A stretch of DNA of 11,625 nucleotides from Candidatus Omnitrophota bacterium. GTDB taxonomy: Bacteria > Omnitrophota > Gorgyraeia > JAGLLT01. The stretch lies in contig DAOVNW010000015.1 in NCBI GenBank assembly GCA_030630095.1, positions 1 through 11,625 on the forward strand, given 5' to 3'. The notes under the pieces are model-generated. The model searched no databases. It was not told the origin of the DNA and was given only the letters and a program-made list of their open reading frames with translations. Both the position numbers and the translations under genes were made by a program. This document shows positions 1 to 6,506 of this stretch, piece by piece; the stretch's first letter is position 1; the number at the start of each line of letters is the position of its first letter.

Positions 1-1293
1 AAAGGATATAACCGGCTCGCCCATTCTTCTTACCGCCCTGATATTAAGCTGTCCATCGTTTACTCTGGTAATAAACTCCAGCCTCAAAATATTATACCGC
101 TCAGCCTCAAAAAAGATATCCAGGTCGCGAACCACTCTTTTCTCCTCAATAAACAGGCTAAACTGTCTCCGGCCGGCCCTCTTATTCCAGGGCTCAATAA
201 ATTCAAGGGCTACCTTGTAGATACCATCAGGCACGTCATACAGGTACTCCTTAAAGCCCTCTCTTAAGCTAAACTGATACCCGGAAGCAATTTTTACTCC
301 CTCTCGCGAATCAACCGGCCTGCCTCCGTCATAACCAAAGCCGGCAACAATATTATATTCCTCATCAGCCTTATACACTCTGCCTTTTTCGTCAATAAAC
401 TCACCCGCGCCGCAGTTTATTCTTAGAATCAAATCTTCCGGACTACTTTTTACGGCAATGCCCCCTGCCGGCTCAGACATCTTACTTTTATTTCCGAATA
501 CATCCACCGACTTAACGGCATAAAAATACCGCTTGCCGTTTTCAGCCTTTCTGTCAAGATAAGCTGTCCCCTCAATCAAACCTTCGCTTATCTTTATAAA
601 AGGAGTCTTGATGTATGAATCCTCAACCTCAACTCTAAAGACCTCATAGCCCTCAACGTCAAACTCTTTATTGGGTTTCCATAACAGGCCAACCGCGGAG
701 TCTTTATTGACTACTTTGGTAATATAAGTCCTTAGAGGGGCATCCGTGTCATGGAGTATGTTTTCAACGTATATAGCACAAAGCTTAGGACTGTCAATGT
801 CGGCTGCGGCTTTTATGTTTAACCGGCCGTCGTTAACCCTGACGGCAAATTTTAAAACCTCCGCCTCGTTTTTTCCGTAAGCGGCAATCATATCCAGGCC
901 ATTAACAACCGTCCTGCCCTCAAGGTCTACGTTGAATACCCTCTCCCCCCGATTTTTAAAATGGGTTTCAGCCAGATAAAGCGAAACCAGATAAACCCCC
1001 TTTGGCAAATCAAATCTATACTCGCTAAAGCCCCACCTCTCGCTCTTAAAGAGAAATTTATCCTTAGTACCGCCAATATGAGAGCTCGAAGCGGCATCAT
1101 TTCCATCCATATAGCCGTACTTCAGGCTTTCCCTGTATTTAACGTCAGCGCTGAACTTCTTACCGTCAGAGGCCGTATAGGCGGGGCCTCCGCAGTTTAT
1201 CCCTTTTTTATACTCCACGCCTGCCTCTACAGAAACAACTACGCTTATAAATGAAAAGATAATAAAACCTGTAAGGCGTTTGAACTTTTCCAT
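1..1293 (-). CDS. Secreted protein with two malectin-like domains around a fibronectin III domain (C-terminus cut off by window edge)
   Basis: The frame is open from an ATG at 1293 down to base 1 (431 residues), so the C-terminus lies outside the window. Residues 1-24 look like a Sec signal peptide: a basic start (MEKFKR), a hydrophobic core (GFIIFSFISVVVSV), and likely cleavage after VEA. Residues about 31-177 form a malectin-like carbohydrate-binding domain, with the opening INCGG, then YLVSLYLAETHF, FNVDLEG and a late AIYVENI strand. Residues about 182-275 resemble a fibronectin III domain (LLWKPN, VEGYEVFR, YFYAVKSVDVFGNKS). A second malectin-like domain starts at INCGAGEF (residue 292) and is cut off. 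An in-frame ATG at 1311 abuts the stop of the upstream lipoprotein gene. I prefer 1293 because AAAAGAG precedes it and it gives a cleaner signal peptide. It is probably co-transcribed with the lipoprotein. Glycan binding at the cell surface is inferred from the domains; no enzymatic domain is visible. Confidence 0.8.
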   Translation of the reverse strand, partial: MEKFKRLTGFIIFSFISVVVSVEAGVEYKKGINCGGPAYTASDGKKFSADVKYRESLKYGYMDGNDAASSSHIGGTKDKFLFKSERWGFSEYRFDLPKGVYLVSLYLAETHFKNRGERVFNVDLEGRTVVNGLDMIAAYGKNEAEVLKFAVRVNDGRLNIKAAADIDSPKLCAIYVENILHDTDAPLRTYITKVVNKDSAVGLLWKPNKEFDVEGYEVFRVEVEDSYIKTPFIKISEGLIEGTAYLDRKAENGKRYFYAVKSVDVFGNKSKMSEPAGGIAVKSSPEDLILRINCGAGEFIDEKGRVYKADEEYNIVAGFGYDGGRPVDSREGVKIASGYQFSLREGFKEYLYDVPDGIYKVALEFIEPWNKRAGRRQFSLFIEEKRVVRDLDIFFEAERYNILRLEFITRVNDGQLNIRAVRRMGEPVISF

Positions 1294-1311
1294 TTTCTCT
1301 TTTATTGGCAT

Positions 1312-1704
1312 CTAATCATTCAGGTCAATTTTTTCTATTACTGTTTCGTCTTCAGCACCCGAATCCTCTGTTAGAGGTTTGAGGGTATAGGTCAGTTCGC
1401 GGTTATCTTTAACTTTAAATGGCAGCAATTCCATTATCAGATCAAAGGGTATCCACATATGGGGCGGCGCCTTAATGACCTCAAGATTACTTATCTTTTC
1501 ATAACCATCTTTTTTCAGCTCTACCCTGTGCGACCAGTACCACTTAAAATCAAAATCAATAGGTGTCTCTCCCATATAGGCCTGGTTAAAATAAACCGCG
1601 GCACCCGGTGGGTCTGACTTAATCATCAACTTTCTCTCCACACAGCCACTGCTAAGGGCGGCGGTAATTACAGCAGCACAGATAAATAAATTTATCCTTT
1701 TCAT
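1312..1704 (-). CDS. PEGA-domain lipoprotein
   Basis: This 130-residue protein begins with a lipoprotein signal peptide: MKR, a hydrophobic stretch, then the lipobox LSSGC with the acylated cysteine at residue 21. It should therefore be anchored to a membrane facing the periplasm or outside. Residues about 24-70 match the PEGA repeat family, in the pattern LMIKSDPPGAAVYFNQAYMG followed by ETPIDF and a later VELKKDGYEK strand. PEGA domains are small beta folds found in envelope proteins of many bacteria and are usually thought to bind or organise cell-surface material; the exact ligand is unknown. The acidic C-terminus has no recognisable motif. A strong Shine-Dalgarno (GGGGAG, five bases from the ATG) supports this start. 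The gene follows the epimerase by 50 nt and is followed immediately by the malectin-domain gene, so the two envelope proteins are probably made together. Confidence 0.85.
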   Translation of the reverse strand: MKRINLFICAAVITAALSSGCVERKLMIKSDPPGAAVYFNQAYMGETPIDFDFKWYWSHRVELKKDGYEKISNLEVIKAPPHMWIPFDLIMELLPFKVKDNRELTYTLKPLTEDSGAEDETVIEKIDLND

Positions 1705-1754
1705 TATATCTCCCCGGTATATCGCGCGCGCTAATGAACAAGAACCCCCTGGAC

Positions 1755-2657
1755 TTACGGCGCGATTTCAGCTTCTTTAAAATAGCTGAGGGTTTGGGCA
1801 AGCCCCTCTTCAATTGAATACTCCGGCTTCCAGCCAAGGGCAAGCGCGCGCCGGTTACTCACCACATCTATTGATTTTTTATCATTAACTACTTCTACTT
1901 CCTGCCGGCCATTGCTTAAACCGGCCATAATCTCATAAACCTCGGATAAAGTGGTCAGGGTTTGACTACTGATGTTTACCGTTTTATTTTTCCACTCCTT
2001 CTTCATTGCCAGGCAAAAAGCTTTAACAACGTCTAAAACGTAAATAAAGTCATATTTTGAAGAGAGGCTTTCGTATAATTTTACCGGTTGGCCGGAGGCT
2101 AAACCCTTTGACATATCATAAACAGGGTTGCGTTTCATTCTCGGACCGTATATCCTGCAAAATCTCAAAATGACGTAATCCATGTTAAAGTTTTTTTGAT
2201 ACAGACGGCAGTACTTCTCAGCCAGCAGTTTGGATGTCCCGTAAAATCCATCGGTAAAGCCCGCCTCTTCTTCTCTTTTGGGATTGTCAGAAGCGGGATA
2301 GACGGAAGCGCTTGAAGAAAAGACAAAAAGGGATTTGTTGTCTTTAGCGGCTTCTAACATCCGGAGCGTGCCCAAAAGATTAATCTTGAGCGAAGTCACC
2401 GGCTCTTCACGGCATAGCCTTTCTGAAGATACGGCCGCCAGATGATATATTACATCCACTCCGCGGCATAGCCCGGACAAACTGCCGCCTTCGGCAATAT
2501 CCGCTTCCTCAAAGGTAAACTTTTTATCAGACTGAAGCTCCTCAACGTTGCGGCTCTGCTCTCTGTCTATACCTAATACGTCGTGGCCGTCTTTTAACAG
2601 TTTCTCTGCCAAATGATAAGCAACAAATGAACCGGCTCCGGTAATTACAATTCTCAT
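1755..2657 (-). CDS. NAD-dependent epimerase/dehydratase family protein (extended SDR)
   Basis: This 300-residue extended short-chain dehydrogenase/reductase acts on nucleotide sugars or similar substrates. The N-terminal Rossmann fold is clear: beta strand MRIVITGAGSF, an acidic residue D31 at the end of strand 2 (the NAD ribose contact), DVIYHLAA near residue 70, the serine-rich active-site strand FVFSSSASVY (residues 111-120) and the catalytic YxxxK as Y139-G-T-S-K143. RFCRIYGP (165-172) is the usual strand before the substrate domain. One oddity is the glycine-rich loop: the usual GxxGxxG is GxxSxxA here (G7, S10, A13). The start overlaps the upstream stop as ATGA, a sign of translational coupling. 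Nucleotide-sugar epimerases resemble it most, but the exact substrate (UDP-glucose, dTDP-sugar or other) cannot be read from the sequence. Confidence 0.85.
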   Translation of the reverse strand: MRIVITGAGSFVAYHLAEKLLKDGHDVLGIDREQSRNVEELQSDKKFTFEEADIAEGGSLSGLCRGVDVIYHLAAVSSERLCREEPVTSLKINLLGTLRMLEAAKDNKSLFVFSSSASVYPASDNPKREEEAGFTDGFYGTSKLLAEKYCRLYQKNFNMDYVILRFCRIYGPRMKRNPVYDMSKGLASGQPVKLYESLSSKYDFIYVLDVVKAFCLAMKKEWKNKTVNISSQTLTTLSEVYEIMAGLSNGRQEVEVVNDKKSIDVVSNRRALALGWKPEYSIEEGLAQTLSYFKEAEIAP

Positions 2658-3604
2658 TTCTTAGCCGTCTCTAAGAGGGCTTTGGCAAAAAGAGGTATCA
2701 TAATCTCTAAATGCCCTATAATATTATATCCCTTGCCGCCTGACTGAGTAGGCCTCTTAACCACGTTCTCAGTCGGCCTGTAATGCATAATCATATCAAA
2801 GTTACAGGCAGTGAAATCTTCTACCCCGTAGATATTACGGGTAACCGAGAGAGCTTTTAAGAAAACTTCGGGTAAAATAACCGCGGAAGCAATATTAATT
2901 ATTACCCCTCCGCCGGATATCTCTCTGATCACTGAGACAAATTTCCTGAAATCAAAATGAGAAGTTTTGCCAATGGCCTCCCCGCTCACCTTGGGATGCA
3001 TATGAATGGTGTCTGTTCCTATGGCCACGTGAATAGTTACAGGAATATCAAGCTCATAAGCATTAGCTAAAATACTGTATTTTTTAAACGGCAGGTTTTC
3101 CTCAATTATCTTTTTGCCAATGGCTTCCCCCATACCCAAATTTTCTTTAGCTCCGGCAATTATTGCCTCATTTAAAAAATTACCCGTTTCTTCAGCCATA
3201 CCAAAACTACCGTCCTTAATAGAAACGGCTACATCTTCCGAGGTCTCGCCTATGAGGGCAATTTCAGCATCATGAATAGCTCCCGCTCCCTGCATAGCTA
3301 TGGCTGAAATGAAACCTTCTTTCATCAGCTTAATTAGTATGGTCGACAAACCCACTTTAATTACCGCGTCCCCGCAAGCTAAAACAATGGGCTTATTGTT
3401 CTTTTTGGCTTTTATGACCGCGTCAACTACTTCTTTTATATCTTTAGCCTTAAGGATATCCGGCAACCCCTTGAAGAAGGTCATAAAATCCCCGGATAGT
3501 TTTTCTGGATCCATAAAGTCTTTAATTTTAGCTTTGTGCTGTCTATTTTTAATGGATATTGTTTTAATCTTACTTAAGTCTACTGGTTGTATATCCCTCT
3601 TCAT
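2654..3604 (-). CDS. Deoxyhypusine synthase-like protein lacking the catalytic lysine
   Basis: The 316-residue protein has the look of the deoxyhypusine synthase fold, a Rossmann-like NAD-binding family. Landmarks are IVLACGDAVIKVGL (74-86), SAIAMQGAGAIHDAEIALIG (100-119), TDTIHMHP (197-204) and a glycine turn GGGVIINIASA (231-241). In true deoxyhypusine synthases the last segment reads roughly GGGVVKHH, and its lysine forms the enzyme-substrate imine. Here that position is I or N, so hypusine formation is unlikely, and bacteria generally lack the eIF5A substrate. Its actual reaction is unknown. A longer frame begins at 3631, but AAGGAG lies six bases before the ATG at 3604, so I take 3604. 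It is first in a transcript with its own promoter, and its TGA overlaps the epimerase ATG by four bases. The family assignment is from recalled motif similarity and should be treated as moderate. Confidence 0.65.
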   Translation of the reverse strand: MKRDIQPVDLSKIKTISIKNRQHKAKIKDFMDPEKLSGDFMTFFKGLPDILKAKDIKEVVDAVIKAKKNNKPIVLACGDAVIKVGLSTILIKLMKEGFISAIAMQGAGAIHDAEIALIGETSEDVAVSIKDGSFGMAEETGNFLNEAIIAGAKENLGMGEAIGKKIIEENLPFKKYSILANAYELDIPVTIHVAIGTDTIHMHPKVSGEAIGKTSHFDFRKFVSVIREISGGGVIINIASAVILPEVFLKALSVTRNIYGVEDFTACNFDMIMHYRPTENVVKRPTQSGGKGYNIIGHLEIMIPLFAKALLETAKK

Positions 3605-3662
3605 AAACTTCTCCTTAGTTCTAACAGCCAAAAGCCATTTTTTAAGCGTCCGGTTCTTCTAA

Positions 3663-3691
3663 ATTTTAACCCACGGCCGAAAAAAAGTCAA
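3663..3691 (-). promoter_or_regulatory. Sigma-70 promoter for the DHS-like/epimerase/PEGA/malectin transcript
   Basis: On the minus strand TTGACT (3691-3686) is followed after exactly 17 bases by TAAAAT (3668-3663). Transcription would begin near 3656, about 50 bases before the DHS-like start codon. The -35 box is built from the second arm of the fpg terminator stem and its first U-tract base; the rest of the U-tract sits in the spacer. Confidence 0.65.
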
Positions 3692-3710
3692 GCTCTTAAA
3701 ATAGCTTGAC
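3680..3710 (-). terminator. Intrinsic terminator of fpg
   Basis: The minus strand reads GTCAAGCT, an eight-base loop, AGCTTGAC, then seven T residues. This is a perfect 8-bp stem with a U-tract, placed 40-70 bases after the fpg stop codon. It separates fpg from the next transcription unit. Confidence 0.8.
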
Positions 3711-3749
3711 CACCGTATCTTTCTCCGCTTATAAAACAGGCGTTTGTCC

Positions 3750-4565
3750 CTATTTTTGGCAGTGGGAGCAAAACCAGCTGCTTCTGCCGTTTTGCTTAAC
3801 ACGTTCTATAATACCGGAACACCGCGGGCACTTCCCGCCCTCTTTCTGATACACCTTATGCTTATTCTGAAAACTGCCTAAGCTGGTGTCCGGCAGTATA
3901 TAATCATCCACCGATGAACCGCCCATACGGATAGCTTCACTTAAAATAGAGTTAATGGCTGAGTAAAGTTTCTTTATTTGTTCTTGGGTTAAGCTGGATG
4001 ATAGGGCCGCCGGATGAACGCCGGCTTTAAAAAGCGCTTCATTGGCATATATGTTTCCAATGCCTGAAAAAAGCTTTTGATCAAGAAGCAAGCTCTTTAT
4101 TATCCTTTTTCTTGAACCAACAATCGCTTTAAACTCTTTATAGGGCAAATCAGGAAAATCAGGGCCAATTTTTGAAGCTAAGAATCCCTCTAACTCGTTA
4201 CTCTTTACTATATGCATATATCCAAACTGCCTTACATCCTTAAATCGCAGTTGGTATTCTGTATTTTTAAAATTGATAATTATATGGGTGTGTTTGGCTG
4301 CCTGTTCTTTTTTGGATAGATATAGGAGTTGGCCTGATATTTTAAGGTGAGTAATCAGATAATACTTATTAGAGAGGCCGATTATAATAAACTTTCCTCT
4401 TCTGAAAACATCGCTGACACTTTTACCTTTTAAGTATTTAATAAACGAATAACTGTTGTTCTTTACTATTTTATCTAATCGAACTGAAACGGACAATATC
4501 TGTTTCTTGAGAATTTTCTTTTTAAGAAACCTGCAAATATTTTCTACTTCAGGGAGTTCGGGCAT
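3750..4565 (-). CDS. mutM: Formamidopyrimidine-DNA glycosylase (Fpg/MutM)
   Basis: This base-excision repair enzyme removes 8-oxoguanine and formamidopyrimidines from DNA and then cuts the abasic site. The 271-residue length is typical. The start is fixed by MPELPEVE: after methionine removal, Pro2 is the catalytic nucleophile, with Glu3 beside it. A longer frame from 4616 would bury that proline and is rejected. Other landmarks are the beta-hairpin lysine (RRGKF, K58), HLKISGQL (73-80), DVRQFGY (110-116), the helix-two-turn-helix GIGNIYANEALF (168-179), and a C-terminal zinc finger with C246, C249, C266 and C269 plus the DNA-contacting R261 (GRSSWFC). The usual methionine of the intercalating triad is Ile75 here. 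No Shine-Dalgarno is visible before the ATG. It lies 24 bases after the proposed end of the small RNA and has no strong promoter of its own, so read-through from the RNA promoter is likely. Confidence 0.95.
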   Translation of the reverse strand: MPELPEVENICRFLKKKILKKQILSVSVRLDKIVKNNSYSFIKYLKGKSVSDVFRRGKFIIIGLSNKYYLITHLKISGQLLYLSKKEQAAKHTHIIINFKNTEYQLRFKDVRQFGYMHIVKSNELEGFLASKIGPDFPDLPYKEFKAIVGSRKRIIKSLLLDQKLFSGIGNIYANEALFKAGVHPAALSSSLTQEQIKKLYSAINSILSEAIRMGGSSVDDYILPDTSLGSFQNKHKVYQKEGGKCPRCSGIIERVKQNGRSSWFCSHCQK

Positions 4566-4589
4566 TTTTATTAGACTGGTTTTAGGCAC

Positions 4590-4754
4590 AAAAACACGTC
4601 CGGGTCCGAATCCCAAACCTTACTACTCTTTGGGTTCTTATCTCAGGTAGTGCTGTCTTTTATGGGGGAAAGCCCCTAATCTTGCACTTTAGAACCTGAA
4701 ATACTTTCGGGCTCGGGCGTGTTTAAAAACACTGCCTTTCTCTCGCCTCTTACC
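4590..4754 (-). ncRNA. ssrS: Candidate 6S RNA (about 165 nt structured non-coding RNA)
   Basis: This stretch lies between the DUF1015 terminator and fpg, carries no credible protein, and follows a near-ideal promoter. It folds as a rod. The outer arms are 4724-4706 and 4610-4592, paired at 16 of 19 positions with three isolated C-A mismatches. Inner pairs are GGTTCT (4696-4691) with AGAACC (4638-4633) and AGTGC (4688-4684) with GCACT (4653-4649). The tip is GGGG-CTTT-CCCC (4676-4665). On the 3' side of the open middle, CCCAAA (4634-4629) can pair with TTTGGG (4617-4612). A long helix, an open centre with a small 3' hairpin, and a terminal stem at this length are the layout of 6S RNA, which mimics an open promoter and binds sigma-70 RNA polymerase. 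The 5' segment CCCGAGCCCGAAAGTATTTC recalls E. coli 6S around CCCUGAGCCGAUAUUUC. The outer helix ends in five T residues (4594-4590), suiting termination. The alternative is a structured fpg leader. Ends are approximate. Confidence 0.5.
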
Positions 4755-4760
4755 ACTTGT

Positions 4761-4789
4761 ATTATAGCACATCCTGTACTAATTTTCAA
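4761..4789 (-). promoter_or_regulatory. Strong extended -10 sigma-70 promoter for the small RNA
   Basis: TTGAAA (4789-4784) is followed after exactly 17 bases by a consensus TATAAT (4766-4761), preceded by TGC to give an extended -10 element. The predicted start is near 4754. It is one of the two best promoter matches I see in the window and points at the structured RNA, with fpg downstream. Confidence 0.8.
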
Positions 4790-4798
4790 TAGCTATTA

Positions 4799-4832
4799 TA
4801 AAAATTTCTATGAGTTCCAAAGTTCCATAGAA
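4799..4832 (-). terminator. Weak intrinsic terminator after DUF1015 gene
   Basis: On the minus strand TTCTATG and CATAGAA pair across a 13-base loop, and the hairpin is followed by ATTTTTA. It begins about 12 bases after the DUF1015 stop. The stem is AT-rich, so termination may be partial, but the placement between operon end and the next promoter is right. Confidence 0.45.
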
Positions 4833-4843
4833 TTCAACTAATA

Positions 4844-6139
4844 TCAGGGACGGCTCATTTTATTTATTACCAAGCCGCTGTATAATTTAGGATAAAAATA
4901 GGTTGTCTTTCTGGGCATTCTTTCACCATTTAAGGCCGCCTCTGTAATATCATTAGCCGTAATGGCGGTAACAAAAAAACCAACTCTATCTTTCTTCTTA
5001 TTTACCTCTTCAATAATAGCCTCCGGCTTTTTCAAATAAGCCGCATCCTCTTCAAAATCAGCTTTCAGCATATCTTTTATAATTAAATTGTGCAAAAGGC
5101 TGACATTAAGGCGGTCTACGCATGTAGGTTTCTTTCTCTTTGACGCCAACGCGGCTGTTTTTTTATCAAGCAGGCGTAAAATATAGAATTTCCTCTTTAA
5201 ATACATTCCAAAGACATAATCTGAAGATTTGGAGGCTAAAACTTCCTTTAGCATCCGGTCTTTATCTTTGACAGTTTTAATTTCAAAGTATCTTTCCAGA
5301 TTTTTAGTAAGATTTTCTAATCTCTTGAGGGATATATTCCTTAATGCCCTTTGAATAGGATATATCCTCAAGCCCGTGTCTTCAAGATTAGTGAAATACA
5401 TCAAGGTAGATGAAGAGTTAATACCGGCAGCTTTTTTACCTAACTTCTTGACATATTTTTTATAATTTAGGGCGGTTTCATAGCGGTGATGCCCATCGGC
5501 AATAAAGAGTTTTTTCTTATTCATCAGCTTAATGACGTCCTGAACATCCGCGTCGTCCTTTAAGGCATATACGGCATGAATGGTCTTGTCGGCATCTATA
5601 GTTTTTATCAATGGTTTACTCTTGAGAGCTTTTTTAAGAAACTTATCAACCTTCTTTTCTTTATCGCTGTAAAGAGAAAAAACCGGGCTGTAATTACAAG
5701 ACGCGGCCTTAATAAGTTCAAAGCGGTCAACTTTAGGCTTAGATAGCGTCCATTCGTGAGGATAAATATTTTTTTTCTTAAAGTCCTGTAGCTCAAATAG
5801 GGCAATAAAGCCAAGGCGTTTTACTCGTTTTTTAGTCCGCGGGTCATAAAAATTCTGCAAATAAACATAAATAGCTTCATCAGCGTCCCTCTGAAGAATG
5901 TCCTTTTTTATCCATGATTTTATGAAAGCCGCCGCCCGGGTATATCTATTTTTGCTTTTAACATCGCTTTTATAAATTTTGCCTAAAATTAACCGAACTA
6001 CATTGTAGGGGCTTTTTTTATAAAGCGCGTTCCTTTCTTTTAAAGAAATAACATCATAAGGCGGAGCTGTAACCTGATTTAGGCTTTTTACTTTATCCTT
6101 ATTATAAATAACCGCTTTAAAGGATTTTATCTCTACCAT
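4844..6139 (-). CDS. DUF1015 family protein
   Basis: This 431-residue soluble protein belongs to the DUF1015 family, for which I know no established reaction. Family landmarks are APPYDVI (25-31), SPYNVVRL (43-50), YPHEWTLSKPKVDRFELIKA (126-145) and FIADGHHRYETAL (212-224), with a C-terminal TYFYPKLYSGLVI. The DGHHRYE segment is the most conserved part of the family and is a plausible ligand or phosphate-binding site; that is inference. Length is normal and no domain is missing. The start at 6139 has AAAGG seven bases upstream. It overlaps the end of the VanZ-like gene by 23 bases, so it is the last gene of the chaperone-led run. The protein is lysine-rich, with nothing else unusual. Confidence 0.85.
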   Translation of the reverse strand: MVEIKSFKAVIYNKDKVKSLNQVTAPPYDVISLKERNALYKKSPYNVVRLILGKIYKSDVKSKNRYTRAAAFIKSWIKKDILQRDADEAIYVYLQNFYDPRTKKRVKRLGFIALFELQDFKKKNIYPHEWTLSKPKVDRFELIKAASCNYSPVFSLYSDKEKKVDKFLKKALKSKPLIKTIDADKTIHAVYALKDDADVQDVIKLMNKKKLFIADGHHRYETALNYKKYVKKLGKKAAGINSSSTLMYFTNLEDTGLRIYPIQRALRNISLKRLENLTKNLERYFEIKTVKDKDRMLKEVLASKSSDYVFGMYLKRKFYILRLLDKKTAALASKRKKPTCVDRLNVSLLHNLIIKDMLKADFEEDAAYLKKPEAIIEEVNKKKDRVGFFVTAITANDITEAALNGERMPRKTTYFYPKLYSGLVINKMSRP

Positions 6140-6506
6140 GGCTGACCTTTCTATAAATTATTAATCCGCACAATACTCCAACCATATCAAAAATGAGATC
6201 AAAGACGCTTGAATCCCGGCCGGGGATAAAAGACTGGAATATTTCATCAGCTGCCGCGGTTACAAAAGCAGCTGCTAAAATAAACCAGATTATATATTTA
6301 TATTCTATTTTAGAGGTACCGTAAAAAGCCCGTGTCAAAAGATATCCTAAAATGCCGTACTCAATAAAATGCAGAAATTTATCGAAGTGGACGATTTGTA
6401 TTTTTGGAAGAGCTGAGGCTGTCAATGAGGAAAAACCTAAGATAACGCCAATGTAAAGCAATGGCCATATCCAGTATTTAAAGAAGAGCTTAACCTTTGT
6501 TGACAT
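6117..6506 (-). CDS. VanZ-like family integral membrane protein
   Basis: This 129-residue membrane protein has about four transmembrane helices (roughly 11-29, 44-60, 70-86 and 102-118). Its signature residues are those of the VanZ-like family: DKFLHFIEYGILGYLL (42-57), and DEIFQSFIPGRDSSVFD (87-103) leading into the last helix. VanZ itself gives low-level teicoplanin resistance in enterococci, but most single-domain relatives in other bacteria have no known role, and resistance should not be assumed here. The start overlaps the end of the FmdB-type gene by 17 bases and the stop overlaps the DUF1015 gene by 23 bases. No good Shine-Dalgarno is visible, so translation is probably coupled to the upstream gene. 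Confidence 0.85.
   Translation of the reverse strand: MSTKVKLFFKYWIWPLLYIGVILGFSSLTASALPKIQIVHFDKFLHFIEYGILGYLLTRAFYGTSKIEYKYIIWFILAAAFVTAAADEIFQSFIPGRDSSVFDLIFDMVGVLCGLIIYRKVSHGRDKIL

Noticed and set aside
961..1254. A 97-codon plus-strand open frame
   Set aside because: It is antisense to the clear malectin-domain reading frame and shows no protein features of its own.
3605..3631. Earlier start for the DHS-like protein at 3631
   Set aside because: The added nine residues are not preceded by a ribosome site, whereas AAGGAG is well placed before the ATG at 3604.
4566..4616. Earlier start for Fpg at 4616
   Set aside because: Fpg requires proline immediately after the initiator methionine for catalysis; the extension would also translate the 3' arm of the structured RNA.
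4590..4754. tmRNA, SRP RNA or RNase P RNA
   Set aside because: There is no tRNA-like acceptor or tag reading frame, no SRP GGAA/AGCAG core, and the length is wrong for RNase P. The T-loop-like GGGATTCGGACCC does not fit a real T arm.
6117..6506. Glycopeptide resistance gene vanZ
   Set aside because: Only the broad VanZ-like membrane family is supported; no other van gene is present, so a resistance call is unjustified.
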